A DNA stretch of 64,000 bases from Ulva prolifera (Eukaryota > Chlorophyta > Ulvophyceae > Ulvales > Ulvaceae). Position numbers and translations under genes: made by a program. Below, one piece after another: positions 44,101-54,739 of this stretch. Positions within the stretch are counted from its first letter, which is position 1. Each line of letters opens with the position of its first letter. The notes beneath the pieces were generated by a model, which ran no database searches, was not told the DNA's origin, and saw only the letters and a program-made list of their open reading frames with translations. The stretch is taken from assembly GCA_023078555.1 (NCBI GenBank), contig CM041201.1, positions 5,897,172 through 5,961,171 on the forward strand, written 5' to 3'.

Positions 44101-47050
44101 CACTGAGAACGATGCAAATGCTACACATAAGTTCTGTGATACCTCGGCTGGCTCCGAAGCGGTCGCATCCGTGGCGGAGCGCTGCAGCCAGCGTGGCCAG
44201 AGGTGCGGCGCTAGGCTGCGCGATGCGTCACGCTCGAAGCTCGATGCGAATCGTTTCTGATGCACTAAATACGATGCTTTAAATTTAATTAAAATATGTG
44301 ATGCCTCGATCGGATGAGAAGCGGCCGCGTCCGTGGCGGAGCGCCGCTGAAAGGTGCGTGGCCAGAGGTGCAGCGCAACTTCGACGCCCGACACCGCTGC
44401 AGAGGTACGACGCGAACGCGAAGCGACCTGCGTCGCGGGGTTTTTGGATGCAGGTGCACAGATGCGAAACCGACGCCGAAGCCCCGACGCAGAGGCGAGG
44501 CCGGCATGGAGCAGCCGCCGGACAATCGATACATAGATAGATAGATAGATAGACAAGCGACAAGCCCCCCTTCGGGGGGCTCTTACGCTTTGATACTCGA
44601 AGCTGAAGCATGAAGCTCGATGCTGCCGGAGCGCTGCAACCAGCGTGGCCAGAGGTGCATCGCAGCTGCGGCGCCCTGCTGCTCGATGCACGGAGCTCGA
44701 CGCTCAATGCGATCGATTGCTGTAACAGTAAATATAATGCATAAGTTATGTTCAGAACATGTGATATTTCAGCAGCGCCCGAAGCGGCCGCGTCCGTGGC
44801 GGAGCCCCGCTGAAAAGGTCGACAGCCAGTAGACGTGGCCCGAAGGGGGGCCCGAAGGGGGGCCTGCCGGTCCTCGACGCTAGAGAAGACCGATGCTTGA
44901 AGCCAATGCAAGTGATTTCAGACACGCTGAAAACAATGCACATGTTGCACATACGTGCTGTGATGCTACAGCTGGCTCCGAAGCGGTCGCATCCGTGGCG
45001 GAGCGCTGCAGCCAGCGTGGCCAGAGGTGCAGCGCTCTGCTGCGCGATGCGTCATGCTCGAAGCTCGATGCGAATCGTTTCTGATGCACTAAACATGATG
45101 CGTACAATTTAATTAGAATATGTGATGCCTTGGCTGCGCCAGAAGCGGCCGCATCCGTGGCGGAGCGCCGCTGAAAGCCGCGTGGCCAGAGTTGCAGCGC
45201 AACTTCGACGCCCGACACCGCTGCAGGGGAACGACGCGATCGAACGACGCGAACAACGCGTTCGCGTCGTTCGAGCGAACGCGAAGCGACCTGCGTCGCG
45301 GGGTTCGAGCGAACGCGAAGCGACCTGCGTCGCGGGGTTTCTGGAAGCAGATGCACAGATGCGAAGCCGACGCCGAAGCCCCGACGAGGAGGCGAGGTCG
45401 GAATGGAGCAGCCGCCGGACAATCGATACATAGATACATACAGTGATGCTGAATATTATACTTATGATATCTGGGCTGTGTGCAGCCGCATATATTCGTC
45501 AAATTACACACCATACTGCATGGGCACATTTGCGAATGCATTTAATCGACCGTCCTTCAAAAATTCCAAATTAATCGTGCGCAGTCCGTCCGTGCCTTGC
45601 TCATGCACAAAGGCATGTTACAGCGACTCAGGTGCACGATCAGATTGGCCCAAAGAACACTCCATCGCAGCGCTCCGCGAATCCAGCAAGCTTGTTGTGT
45701 GATCCCTTCTGCATGACAGCTGTATGCATGACCACACAGGTGTGAGCCGGGGGACATGGCCAGATTTGTCGGAGGGTCGTCTGGAGACTGAATGCAGCCA
45801 TTGAAGCAGCTGTCGAAGCATTGTTGGCTCGTACTCTTGCATCATGTCACGAGCGGCGACGTTTGCTGATGCAGCTGCTCAACACTCTGGTGTCTGCCGG
45901 GTGGCTCCGCATGCGTCTCTTTCAACTGGTTTTTTCTGACGTAGTGATGACATGTCTGCCTAGGTTGTGCCTGGCATTGAGGGTACTGCAATTGTGTTTG
46001 TATGAATCGCAGCTCTCCGGCGCTTGTGCTTGTATGTGCTGGTCAGGATATGATGTTTTTGAGCCATTTTTGAAGATTCGCAATCTGCATGGGGCATAAT
46101 GCTTTGAAGTCAAAAGTCAAAACGTTGGCTATTTGTTCACGTGTGCTGTATGTAGGTATGCACCTGGGTAGACAAGGTTGCCACAACGCCGGTATGGGCG
46201 AAGATGACACCAAACATTACAGACATCACAGTACCAGCGAGGGCATCACTCATGAGTGGCATGGAAGGAATTTCTGCTATCAATACCATTCAGAGCGTCA
46301 TTGGAATCAATCTTGAGACACTGCGGCCCGAGCCTTGTGTGGCGGGGTACTCTACTCCCGGAGGATATTCCAGCAAAGCCGTGAAACCGATCGCCCTCGC
46401 CAAATGTATGGCCATATCGCAGATCATTGAGCAGGACTATGAAGGCTGCACACTCAGTGGAATCGGTGGTGTGGAGCGTGGCTCTGATGCTGCAGAGTTT
46501 ATTCTTCTGGGGGCATCTACGGTGCAGGTCAGTGGCATCAAAGCTTCGCTGTCGTGTGCACATACAATCATTCCATGCACAGCCTCTGCTACACTATAAT
46601 GCTTCATAATGCTGGAGAAAGTTTTAGGCCTTCGATACTCCCAGGTGCTAAAGGGTTGACATCACTTTCACGAGTTGGGCCTATCGGCATATGTGGTTTG
46701 AAACTTGCCGCAGTATACATGCTAGAAGACCACAACAGACCTGCAAATACCTTCGACGTTGACATGTGTCGTGTGGGGTGCAGGTATGCACTGGTGTGAT
46801 GTTGCATGGCTACCCTCTGGTTCAGAATTTGTGCGGAGGCCTCCAAGAGTTTATGAAAAGCCACAACTTTGAGAGCATCGATGAGTTTCGGGGAAGATCA
46901 TTGCCATACTTCACCACACACCATGATCTATATGCAAGGCAACAGGAGGCATTGAAGGCCAAGAAATCTGCCCGTGTTGGACTTGCAGATGATGCAGCGT
47001 GGACTGGAGACGGATTTGTAGAGGAGACAGAGTCTATGGTGTCGAACTAG
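41197..47050 (+). CDS. PYD1: Plant-type dihydropyrimidine dehydrogenase, six exons
   Basis: First step of reductive uracil/thymine breakdown, reducing them to dihydropyrimidines; the plant enzyme is plastidial. Exons: 41197-41410, 41490-41721, 41932-42056, 42179-42228, 46156-46527 and 46784-47050. All are GT-AG and sum to 1260 nt (419 aa), close to the plant protein. The first 40 or so residues are Ala/Arg-rich and transit-like. The FMN barrel follows: PDLSITVNGLKLPNPFVIGS, NYKVMKKAFDEGWGA, then the catalytic-loop Cys (about residue 185) in NFSCPHGMP, then VWAKMTPNITDIT and LSGIGGVERGSDAAEFILLG. It ends WTGDGFVEETESMVSN. The N-terminal FAD/NADPH and C-terminal iron-sulfur domains of animal enzymes are absent, as in plants. 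An upstream start at 40846 in a good context, with an intron at 41033-41170, would lengthen the leader. Intron 4 is 3.9 kb and holds a repeat array. Confidence 0.92.
42260..42370. repeat. AT-rich short repeats in PYD1 intron 4
   Basis: Repeated TACCGGTAT / ACCGGTATA motifs and ATATAACATA runs follow GTAGGGCTGGCCAATACC, which resembles the terminus of a hAT-type element. No matching opposite end was found. Confidence 0.35.
43729..45432. repeat. Two-copy higher-order repeat with nested sub-repeats and UUCG hairpins, in PYD1 intron 4
   Basis: A unit of about 824 bp (43729-44552) is repeated at 44553-45432 with some divergence and an expansion. Within each unit about four related modules carry GAAGCGGCCGCGTCCGTGGC-like cores at roughly 210-bp spacing, rich in GATGC pentamers. 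Each large unit begins with a perfect hairpin of C and G runs around TTCG (43741 and 44565). Copy 2 holds an internal GAACGCGAAGCGACCTGCGT duplication near 45283-45336. GATA microsatellites mark the joints. The open frames here are a by-product of the repeats, not genes. Confidence 0.85.
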
Positions 47051-47442
47051 ATGTTTGTGCTCTTAGAATTTTTGGCTGGGCTGCGTTTGCCATTTGTATG
47101 ATGCAGTCATTCGTACAGAGCATCGCAAAGATGTGATCTAAATGGCATGTACCAGTAGTGTTCACTTCACCAGGGTTGTCCCACCCACATGAAATTGTAC
47201 CGTTGTGACTTTTTCGCTGCCAATTACATAACTTATTACAGCAGTGTTTTGTGGCTGTCTGCCCGCCTGCAGGGCGGCTGTCTGCACTCATTATCACTAG
47301 CACCGAGTGGACAGATTTCACATTCTACCGTTTGTGATCTCTTCGTTCTGTCATTATGAATGGGAACACACATTCCTGCTAATCCACTACTCCGTCTATG
47401 TAGCTCTCAAAGGAGTGCAGCTATTTGCAAAACATCAGCATA
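47051..47442. other. PYD1 3' flank, nothing recognised
   Basis: Ordinary-composition sequence with no open frame of note. It likely holds the 3' untranslated region and the spacer to the retroelement fragment. Confidence 0.4.
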
Positions 47443-47850
47443 CTAGGACCCCGCTATCCAACTCCCAGAGTCTGCTGATGTTTCAGGGAGAATCCGCGAG
47501 AGTACCTTGAGCTCATGAAGCACTGACGTCAACCCCGTGGCGCCCTCATCTGCACAGGTCGGAACTGCTGCATTCCGCAGTGCTGGCCTCAGCCCATGCA
47601 TAAAACAGTCCACAACCAGACTATCTGCAGATACAAAGTTTGCAGCCCATAGCTTGGTTTGTAGAGTGGCAGCACGATTCCAATAGCTTTCTATGCTCTC
47701 GCTAGGAGATTGCTGCAGGTCAATGACCTCAGTCACAATCTCAGATTGCCATGCCATAAGCGAGCCAATGTGTAGGCTATCCCACATCTGTGGCACCTCG
47801 TATGCCAACACTGACTTGCTCATGCTAGATGTGCTAGATGTGCTCAAGGA
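47443..47850 (-). pseudogene. Retrotransposon Gag-like fragment
   Basis: The minus-strand frame reads MWDSLHIGSLMAWQSEIVTE followed by SPSESIESYWNRAATLQTKL, then FVSADSLVVDCFMHGLRPAL. This is the shape of LTR-element capsid segments (a short, selective helical region with W/YW and L...GL). No knuckle, protease or other pol part is next to it. It belongs to neither family 1 nor family 2. The assignment rests on pattern only. Confidence 0.45.
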
Positions 47851-48967
47851 TATGCGTATATGGCCAGGACTGTGTGTGCCAGCTTTGTGAGACACTGTTG
47901 TTGGACACTTCTGCTTATGTCCTGTACACAGAATCACTGGTTTCCTCTGACAAATTGGCCACACCGACCTTCACTACTGTGCTGCAAAGCTGCATACACG
48001 TCAAATGGAATTGAGCTGGCGGCTGAACTCTCTGAACATCACTAAGGGACAGAAGCATGTGAACATGCAAGCTGCAGGCCAAACTGAGAGGTTTGTGAGC
48101 TCTCAATCGGACATACATGCATGCATGCTTGGTCCCTATGCATGAGATGCTTCAGTGGTTAAATTCGAAGCAATCCTTATGTATGCATGTCTTGCTCACA
48201 GCTTCATCCAGCCAGCATGACCTGCAGTATGCTAAGTGTGAAGGTGACTCTTTGCCATCACCAAGCCTGCTCCCAAATGGAAGCAGATGCCGGATTGACC
48301 AGAACTCATGAGCCACTTTCTATGATGTGGTGAATTTGGAATGTAGAGGCTGATCTGTCTGTATGCGCTGCCATATCTCACTGTTCTTGCTGCCAACACA
48401 AATGGCAAAGCGCTAGACACACCGCGCTAGACACACCGCATGGATCGAGTGTAGCGTGGCGAAGGATCATTGCCATGATGATTCTGTCGGTGCCTTATTG
48501 TTTTGTCTGTAAGAACCGCAAATTGTACAGACCAGGCACAGTGGTCACGAGGCTCAAATGTTTGCAGATGTCCAGCCGGGAAACAGTGTTCCCTAACAAT
48601 CTCGTCTGCGGAACCTCAGACCTCAGGCATACACGCATTATCTCCAAATGGGCATCACGCTCCACAACAGCCCTGCAAGGGATTTGTGAGTTAGGAATTG
48701 GCGGATCATCTTGACCACCACTGGGCCCGTTGATGTGGACAACCAAACCAACACAAAAGTGCATCCACCAGTTTTTGCACAAAAACATACACTATCGGCA
48801 TTCAACATGACAGACTGCATTTGCATCGACCACGCGTTCTCATGCAAGCTCCAGAAACTGGTGAGCTTTGACGATGTGCGCATGTGCTCACCCACACATC
48901 GCGAGGAGCAGCTGTCTCGAGGATGCGGCAGAATCTGCAGCCACATCAGCAGGACTGTTGAGACACG
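47851..48967. other. No supported gene
   Basis: Short overlapping open frames on both strands with no recognisable motif. A small direct repeat (GCGCTAGACACACCGC) occurs twice at about 48410-48440. Confidence 0.4.
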
Positions 48968-49339
48968 TTAAGGCGGCCAGGGCAACGTGTTCATATATCT
49001 CATGCGACAACGGAACCAGGGTGAGGCGCCAGCATTGGCACGGCCGTGCATGTCGCGTTTGCGCCGGTCAATGGCCTCTACCGAGACGCCATTGTGGAGC
49101 ACTGCGGCATTGAAGTTCGACGTGGCCAGCGGGTGAGAAACGCACATGTCACCAATCACTGGCGTACCTGGAAAGAGAGCAATCGCATCGCCTTGCTGAG
49201 CGGGTCTCCTAGAGCGAGGGATAGCCTCCAACGGCGCCGGCGCGACCGAACGTCTCGGCGGCTGTGCTCGTGCAGTGGGAGGGGGTCCCGAGGGTGGATT
49301 TAAAGGTCCCAACTCCCCCAGCAGCTTGCAGCTATACAT
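48968..49339 (-). pseudogene. Possible non-LTR retrotransposon C-terminal fragment
   Basis: The minus-strand frame contains GDMCVSHPLATSNFNAAVLH and EAIDRRKRDMHGRA. These resemble the region downstream of the reverse transcriptase in many algal LINE-type proteins (GDVxVxHP...A..R...KR). No RT motif is nearby. Weak call. Confidence 0.3.
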
Positions 49340-50665
49340 AGTTCAAGGCTGCACACAGTGACACGCGGCTCCTGGTACGGAAATAAGCTTGAGCTGGCCA
49401 TGCACTTGTGTGTATAGCCTGGACAATGTGAGAGATACACGCCATGCTGCGATTGCCTCCTGCATGCAAGCCTCATTTGCATGGCATCAGGCTGTTCGTT
49501 GATGCAGCGGGGTAATGACAAGGTTTCTCACGTCCTACGCTGGTTGTGAAGCTTGCAGGGGAGGCTGAAGCCAGCGTTCAGACTAGAGGTGTGAAAATTA
49601 CAATTCAGTAGCCATGTTTCGTCTTGATCTTGCGCTCTCCGGACGAGGAGCGTTCACATGTGATCGTGTCCGCCGCAGATGTGGTCTAGGCACAGCCCGG
49701 TGTTTTGCTGCACCATCTTCCCGCGATTATGCAAGATCAAACTCAGCTATGTGTATTTGCTGTTGACGGTCTTTACGTGTTTGGCAAATCCCTGCACGCG
49801 ACCTGCTAGAGCTGTGCAACCACATCCGGCGCAACCTTCCCAACAAGATGGCAGACCGTTCCTCGGGTCCGCCGTCGGCATGGAACATAACGAGTAAGGG
49901 TTCTGTATGCTGCGGTGGTCTGAAGGTAATTCACCAACTGCAAATGGCAATCGGATGCCCATGACTGTTGCCATTTGCTGTACACGTGATGCCCTTGCCT
50001 CGGCTTGGCCCGATCGCTTCACAACATGTTCTGCAGGCTGTCACAATCAAAACACTGTGTGTGGCATGGCTATCCAGAGGCCACTCCACTGTCTCGAGCC
50101 AGATGCGCCAGTACTGGTCGGGTGTGCCCTGTGGCATGTACACAGCCTGCTTACAGTTCAAGGAGTATGTATACATGATTACATAGCCGTATCCATTTGG
50201 ACATTGACAACTGTTGCATCAGCCTGAGACTCGCAAACTTGGGGCCTGGTGATCAATATGCAGTACATGACGCTGTGCTGAGATGGAGCAGCGATTGAAC
50301 GGACGCTGATGATTGCTGACGCATGGACAGCTAATGTGATTCGATCAGACTGTTGTATCATCACTGTTGTTGGTGTCACTTCGCGTAGAGCGTGTTTCCA
50401 AGAACCCAAACTGGAGATACAATGCAGACATCGACATCGCCGTAATCAGAACGGGTGTCTGGCCATTCGAGTTGTACAGCTGGGAGCTCAGAGATTGAGC
50501 GCCGGCACAACATTTTGTGTGAGACATCTGTGTACGCTACTGCGCGCAATGGCGATCAATCCGTACAACTACTCGCCTGTGCATGCCGCTGCTCACCACG
50601 GCAGAGACACAGAGACGTCCATGTTGAATATGGCTCTGGAGTGTCATGTCGTTTGCGCTGCCCAG
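49340..50665. other. No supported gene
   Basis: Several short frames on both strands, none with a recognisable domain or a convincing exon border pair. No RNA genes or long repeats seen. Confidence 0.4.
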
Positions 50666-51607
50666 TAGAGCTGTAAATTTAACTTGACCCCCATTTTAAC
50701 GTACTTTAAAATGCTAATTTACCTTACGATTTTTTTTAACGTTAAAACGGTTTCGAGGCTTTAAAGGGGTCATTTTACTTTTAATTTACTTCAACGCATT
50801 TAAACTTTAAGGGTGCTTTAAATCAAAGTTGAAGCCAAAAAGGGCTGTATTCAGATGGCTTTGATCGACCTCATAGGACAAATATCACTAACAAAGCACG
50901 GTGGTCATGATGTAACTCGCAGCACACCTGCTGCTGGCTCCTAGTTCTTAAATCCGTGCCGCTAAGCTCATGCTGTGGGAGTCAGTTTCCGTAGCCCGTG
51001 TGCACCTGTCATTGATATGGCAGTGAGCAACTTCCAGACATGGTGCAAGACAAACGTCCTGCTGAATCTCTGCAAGACACTGAAAGTTCCGATGAGGCAA
51101 ATCTGGCTGATTCGGCAGATGTAGGTGGCTCCAATCTGAGCAGAAAGCCAGCTGCGCCTGATGTTGTGTCTCGTGGTGTTGTTGAGAAGTTTGCCGAGCT
51201 CGAGAGAGGCTGCCATTGAAATGATGTCTGCGAAGCCCTGCTGTGTTTTGAAAATCTGCTTGGTTTTGTTGATGAAGTGTATTAGGAAGAGCTGGTGTGC
51301 CAGAACGAGGATGCTGTAGCATGTGGCCACACTCTGACAGCCTAGGAGCATCTCCATCGTCGTCAAGTTGCTCAGGAGACGCAGATAATTCAGAGGCGGT
51401 GCAGTAGGTGCATCTAGGTGGCTGTGGACGTGTTTGTGCCGTGTTTGTGCCGTGCAATTGGCCGAAACAGTTTTACTGGAAAAGCAGGAAAACACTAGTT
51501 TAAAACACGTTTAAAGTAAAGATTTTTTAGCCTATTTACTTTTATTTTACTTTAGCTTTGTTAATTAACGTTAAATCATGCCCCCAGATGTTAAATTTAC
51601 AGCCCTA
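50666..51607. mobile_element. hAT-like non-autonomous DNA transposon (942 bp) with 18-bp terminal inverted repeats
   Basis: The left end TAGAGCTGTAAATTTAAC (50666-50683) and the reverse complement of the right end (51590-51607; TAGGGCTGTAAATTTAAC) differ at one base. Both flanks of about 150 bp are AT-rich with many GTTAAA/TTTAAC words, while the middle is of ordinary composition with only unrecognised frames. hAT ends often begin TAGGGCTG or CAGGGCTG. The expected 8-bp target duplication is not clear (CTGCCCAG versus GCTCCGAG), so the boundaries may be a few bases off. No transposase is visible. Confidence 0.65.
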
Positions 51608-52616
51608 GCTCCGAGCCACTGGCTCGAGTTCGACCTTCCGAGACGGCGGCTGGCAATGTACGTCCGGCGGAGCTGACTGGCGAATGAGATGGACAGACTA
51701 TCTCGAGATACCACAGCTGGGCAAACATAACCACCAGGTTCAAAGGCGTCGATGCTTGCGCGCAACATCTCGCCCGCGCCTGTTCGAGAAGTGGACCGTG
51801 ACAAGTGCATGCGATTCTCGGGAGTCTAGACGCATGCCGTTTTGAAATGGAATTCTAGGTTTCGGGAGCGGGTAACACTTACAACGCAATGGCGCGCTAG
51901 AGCTGTGGGAAGGCCCGACATGAGCGTGCCGCACTCGACAACAGCTGTACAGAAGTCTTCAAAACTGAACAAGAAGCCGTTATCCATGTCTGACCGCTAT
52001 GCTGTGAGTAGTAGCTCGCACACTCTTGAACATGACAGTGGAACTTGATCACACCACCGCCGATGCGCCTGATGCGTTTCACTTGCTGAGAAATGTGTGC
52101 AACCATTGTCACCATTGTTAACGAATACGCTCTGCTGAAACGCTTTTGCCATCCAAGTCGAGATCGTCACGTTTCGAATACCTGCCTGTAGGTATCAAGT
52201 GTAACAGACAACACACAAGTGAAGGCGAGCCTTCATAAATGTTATGACCCCCCGCCTCGATGTGGAGCTGCCTTGTTGTCATCTTCGGCTGATGTTGCAT
52301 TCCCATCTGCAGGGGTTTAGATGTACAGCACCACAGTTTCAGGTTTTCTGGAACATGTTCCGACATGGCAGACTTTACAAACCGACTCATGTGTTCCCGT
52401 GCTGCCTGTGAAGTTTTTCAGGTGCAAAGCCTCACAATTGAATGATTATTACGCACCCAGGACCGCTACGCAGTCAACTTGCATGCACCATGGTGCACAG
52501 TATAAGCATACAACTGTTTGCATAGATACAAATTCAAGTGCACTGTCATCATTGCCTCACAATTGCAGTTGTGTGTAAAAGGGCACTTTCTCTTGATGTT
52601 GTTGATATTTTGGCAG
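51608..52616 (+). other. Probable 5' part of the CFAP300 gene, exons not resolved
   Basis: The N-terminal third of CFAP300 must lie here if the gene is intact, but I could not match it. A candidate first exon starts at ATG 51920 (MSVPHSTTAVQKSSKL) and ends at a good donor GCT|GTGAGT (52003). Its sequence does not resemble known CFAP300 starts. Confidence 0.25.
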
Positions 52617-53270
52617 GTCAGGGATGCACGTGGGAATTTGCAGCAAGTGTCTCCGGGAACTGAAGCAAAAGGGCATCTCGTGCGCTGTACACTGACTCGA
52701 CTGGATGTTTTTGACAAAATGGCCCAGAACTGTTCAGCAAAGATATTTCATGACGGTGGATGGAGAATCATCAAGCTTCCCAATCACCCTGATGTGCTTG
52801 GTTTCACAGTCCACGATCAGCTGCGAGAGTTGATCCTCTGTGAAGATAGTGTCAACCGAAATGTCATCACTGACTCTGAACGCTCGGAATTCCTGTGGCA
52901 AGTTTTCGAACATGTTGTGCTGGGCGGAAACGTCAATCAATTTGAAGATGATGCCATGGCATACAGGAGCGTAGCGAAGCTATTTTACAAGTGCTTGATC
53001 AGGTGTGCTAGAGTGACCATACACCACGCAGGGATCTATCGTACTCTCCAGACACATTTAATTGCTCAAAATGAGTGGTCATGTATGTGCAGAGTCAGGC
53101 GAGAGAGCACAAGTCACCTAGCTGTCAAATCGACTGTGTTCAAAGTCACGTCACAGATGTTTGGAGAGATCCCTCTTTTTCCAACCGAGTCAAAAAACAA
53201 CTTCTGCTATGTCGTGGCAGACAATGTCTCGAAAACGTGCCACTTGATGTATCATGCCATGAGACCATAG
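52617..53270 (+). CDS. CFAP300: CFAP300 (C11orf70 family), C-terminal two exons
   Basis: CFAP300 is a cytoplasmic/ciliary protein needed for assembly and transport of axonemal dynein arms; loss in humans causes primary ciliary dyskinesia. Exons 52617-53002 and 53093-53270 (phase-0 start after TTTTGGCAG; 90-bp intron with CAG|GTGTGC donor and TGTGCAG acceptor) give 187 residues. The intron happens to be open in frame. Matching blocks are PDVLGF...LRELILCEDS, SEFLWQVFEHVVLGG, NQFEDD...KLFYKCLI, AVKSTVFKV and FCYVVADN...CHLMYHAM, in the same order and spacing as animal CFAP300. About 80 N-terminal residues are missing and presumably lie in unresolved upstream exons. Its presence implies that the organism builds motile flagella. 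Confidence 0.82.
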   Translation, partial: VRDARGNLQQVSPGTEAKGHLVRCTLTRLDVFDKMAQNCSAKIFHDGGWRIIKLPNHPDVLGFTVHDQLRELILCEDSVNRNVITDSERSEFLWQVFEHVVLGGNVNQFEDDAMAYRSVAKLFYKCLIRCARVTIHHAGIYRTLQTHLIAQNEWSCMCRVRRESTSHLAVKSTVFKVTSQMFGEIPLFPTESKNNFCYVVADNVSKTCHLMYHAMRP

Positions 53271-53686
53271 TCTGTGATCAGTCTGTACTATTGTGGTGCA
53301 CAATGAAGTGGCCTAACTTGGAGGCCCAATAAATCATAGGCTCAATAATTCCTTTAATCAAGTGGCAATGTTGATGTGACCCCATAGTCAATTGCGTATA
53401 CATCGCGTCCCGAGCACTGTGGAGCGTGATTGTGACCCATGTATACTTGTGCATCCACATATGTCAGCTTGTGCAAGTGGACGTGATGTGCATGCAACTT
53501 GCTATCTCGCAGACTGCATGGATCAAGCTAGCACTGAATGTGTGTGCAATGGTGTCGCTGACATACAAGGTCAGCATGATGGTTCAGGATGCACAAATGA
53601 GCTTCGTGGAGAAGTGGCTGTGCATTGCAGTAGTGCACTTCTAGCATGGCACCTTCTGTTTTTTTTGCTGTGCCCTATGCTATACT
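53271..53686. other. CFAP300 3' flank, nothing recognised
   Basis: Ordinary sequence up to the sharp start of the family 1 fragment. It likely contains the 3' untranslated region. Confidence 0.4.
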
Positions 53687-54374
53687 TTGCAACCGAATTG
53701 GCATAAGACCAAACAGCGGGATTACTGACTCGCGAGCCAAATAGGACTGGCTTTCCCACATCCGTAGTCACAACAAAACTGGTTGATTCTGGTGGTCATG
53801 CGATTGAGTAATCCGACCCTCCCTATGGCCCATGGCCTGGTCAGAAAACCCAGTTACGAAAACAAGCGCACCTCCTTCTATCACCACACGGGTTTGCAAG
53901 GTGATGCCAAGATTCTTCAACAAATGTGTAGACAAAATGTTGAAAGGGCAGTGCGGCAGATACAAGCAATTCGGGATCTCAATGGTCACATCTTTTATCT
54001 CCCCATCCATTGTGGCATAGGACCCCAGACGGAAACAAATACTTCCCTCCCCTACAACTGGAGCATCCTCATCCCCTATTGGGTGAATACACTCCATAGA
54101 TGCAACATGCATTGACAAGAACAGCTCGGGGTTCCTAATGATAGGGACATCAGATCCGCTGTCCACCAGGAAGTTCAGGCTTCCGCCCGGGTGCGCAACA
54201 TCTGTCATGGAGAAGTCGTTGCTAGGAAATCGCACGACAGCAACAGAGTTGCCATTGCCTCGTCCTCGTCCGCGTCCTCTGCCGGCGCCTTGTCCATGGC
54301 GGCTGGCGTTGTTGGCAGCCAGGTTCTGAAGATACTTCCTGACTTCCCGATGCAGATCCGGGCAGTCGTTCTAG
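53687..54374 (-). pseudogene. Family 1 copia fragment (zinc-knuckle end and protease)
   Basis: The minus strand matches the 12135-12815 part of the complete family 1 element. It holds the knuckle tail CPDLHREVRKYL, the Gly/Arg repeat, MRFPSNDFSMTDVAH, the protease FLVDSGSDVPIIRN and on to VSNPAVW. It keeps 7 bp that the complete element has lost after the knuckle, so here knuckle tail and protease share one frame. It is bounded at 54374 by the LTR of another element and fades into host DNA at 53687. Confidence 0.9.
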
Positions 54375-54722
54375 TGTCAGAAATGTGCTCTATCTGCAGG
54401 TCAGACGCGCAGTCTTAAGTCAGGTAAGGTAACCAGCATTCCATACCTGCTGCGCACAGAGGTAGAACCGAGGAATGCGAGGGAGAGATCGGATACTGCT
54501 AGTACCGTGAAACAGTAAGAAGAATGGTTACAGATCTCAGTGTGCACATGCCTATATGCACACTGAACACTCAAGGTTACGGCGAGAAACCCTCGCGGGA
54601 TCTCTCTCACTACATCGAGACAATCTCGGCTGGCGGCTTACCCCTGCACTGGATCCGCGGATCGTCCGTGCATGGGTGCACTTGTCACCACACTGCTGCC
54701 CGCATGCTCATGCATTGTGACA
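54375..54722 (-). repeat. 3' LTR of the integrase-deleted family 2 element
   Basis: 348 bp with plus-strand ends TGTCAGAAATG...CATTGTGACA. It belongs to a subfamily distinct from the array LTRs (GTGCTCTATCTGCAGGTCAG in place of the array text). The hairpin stem TCAGTGTGCA/TGCACACTGA is intact although the loop differs. Confidence 0.93.
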
Positions 54723-54739
54723 CTCCCCCATAAACCCTG

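Noticed and set aside
43945-44911. Long minus-strand frames with repeated Arg-rich text in PYD1 intron 4
   Set aside because: They are translations of the tandem GC-rich modules; every frame is open for the same reason, and the region lies inside an intron.
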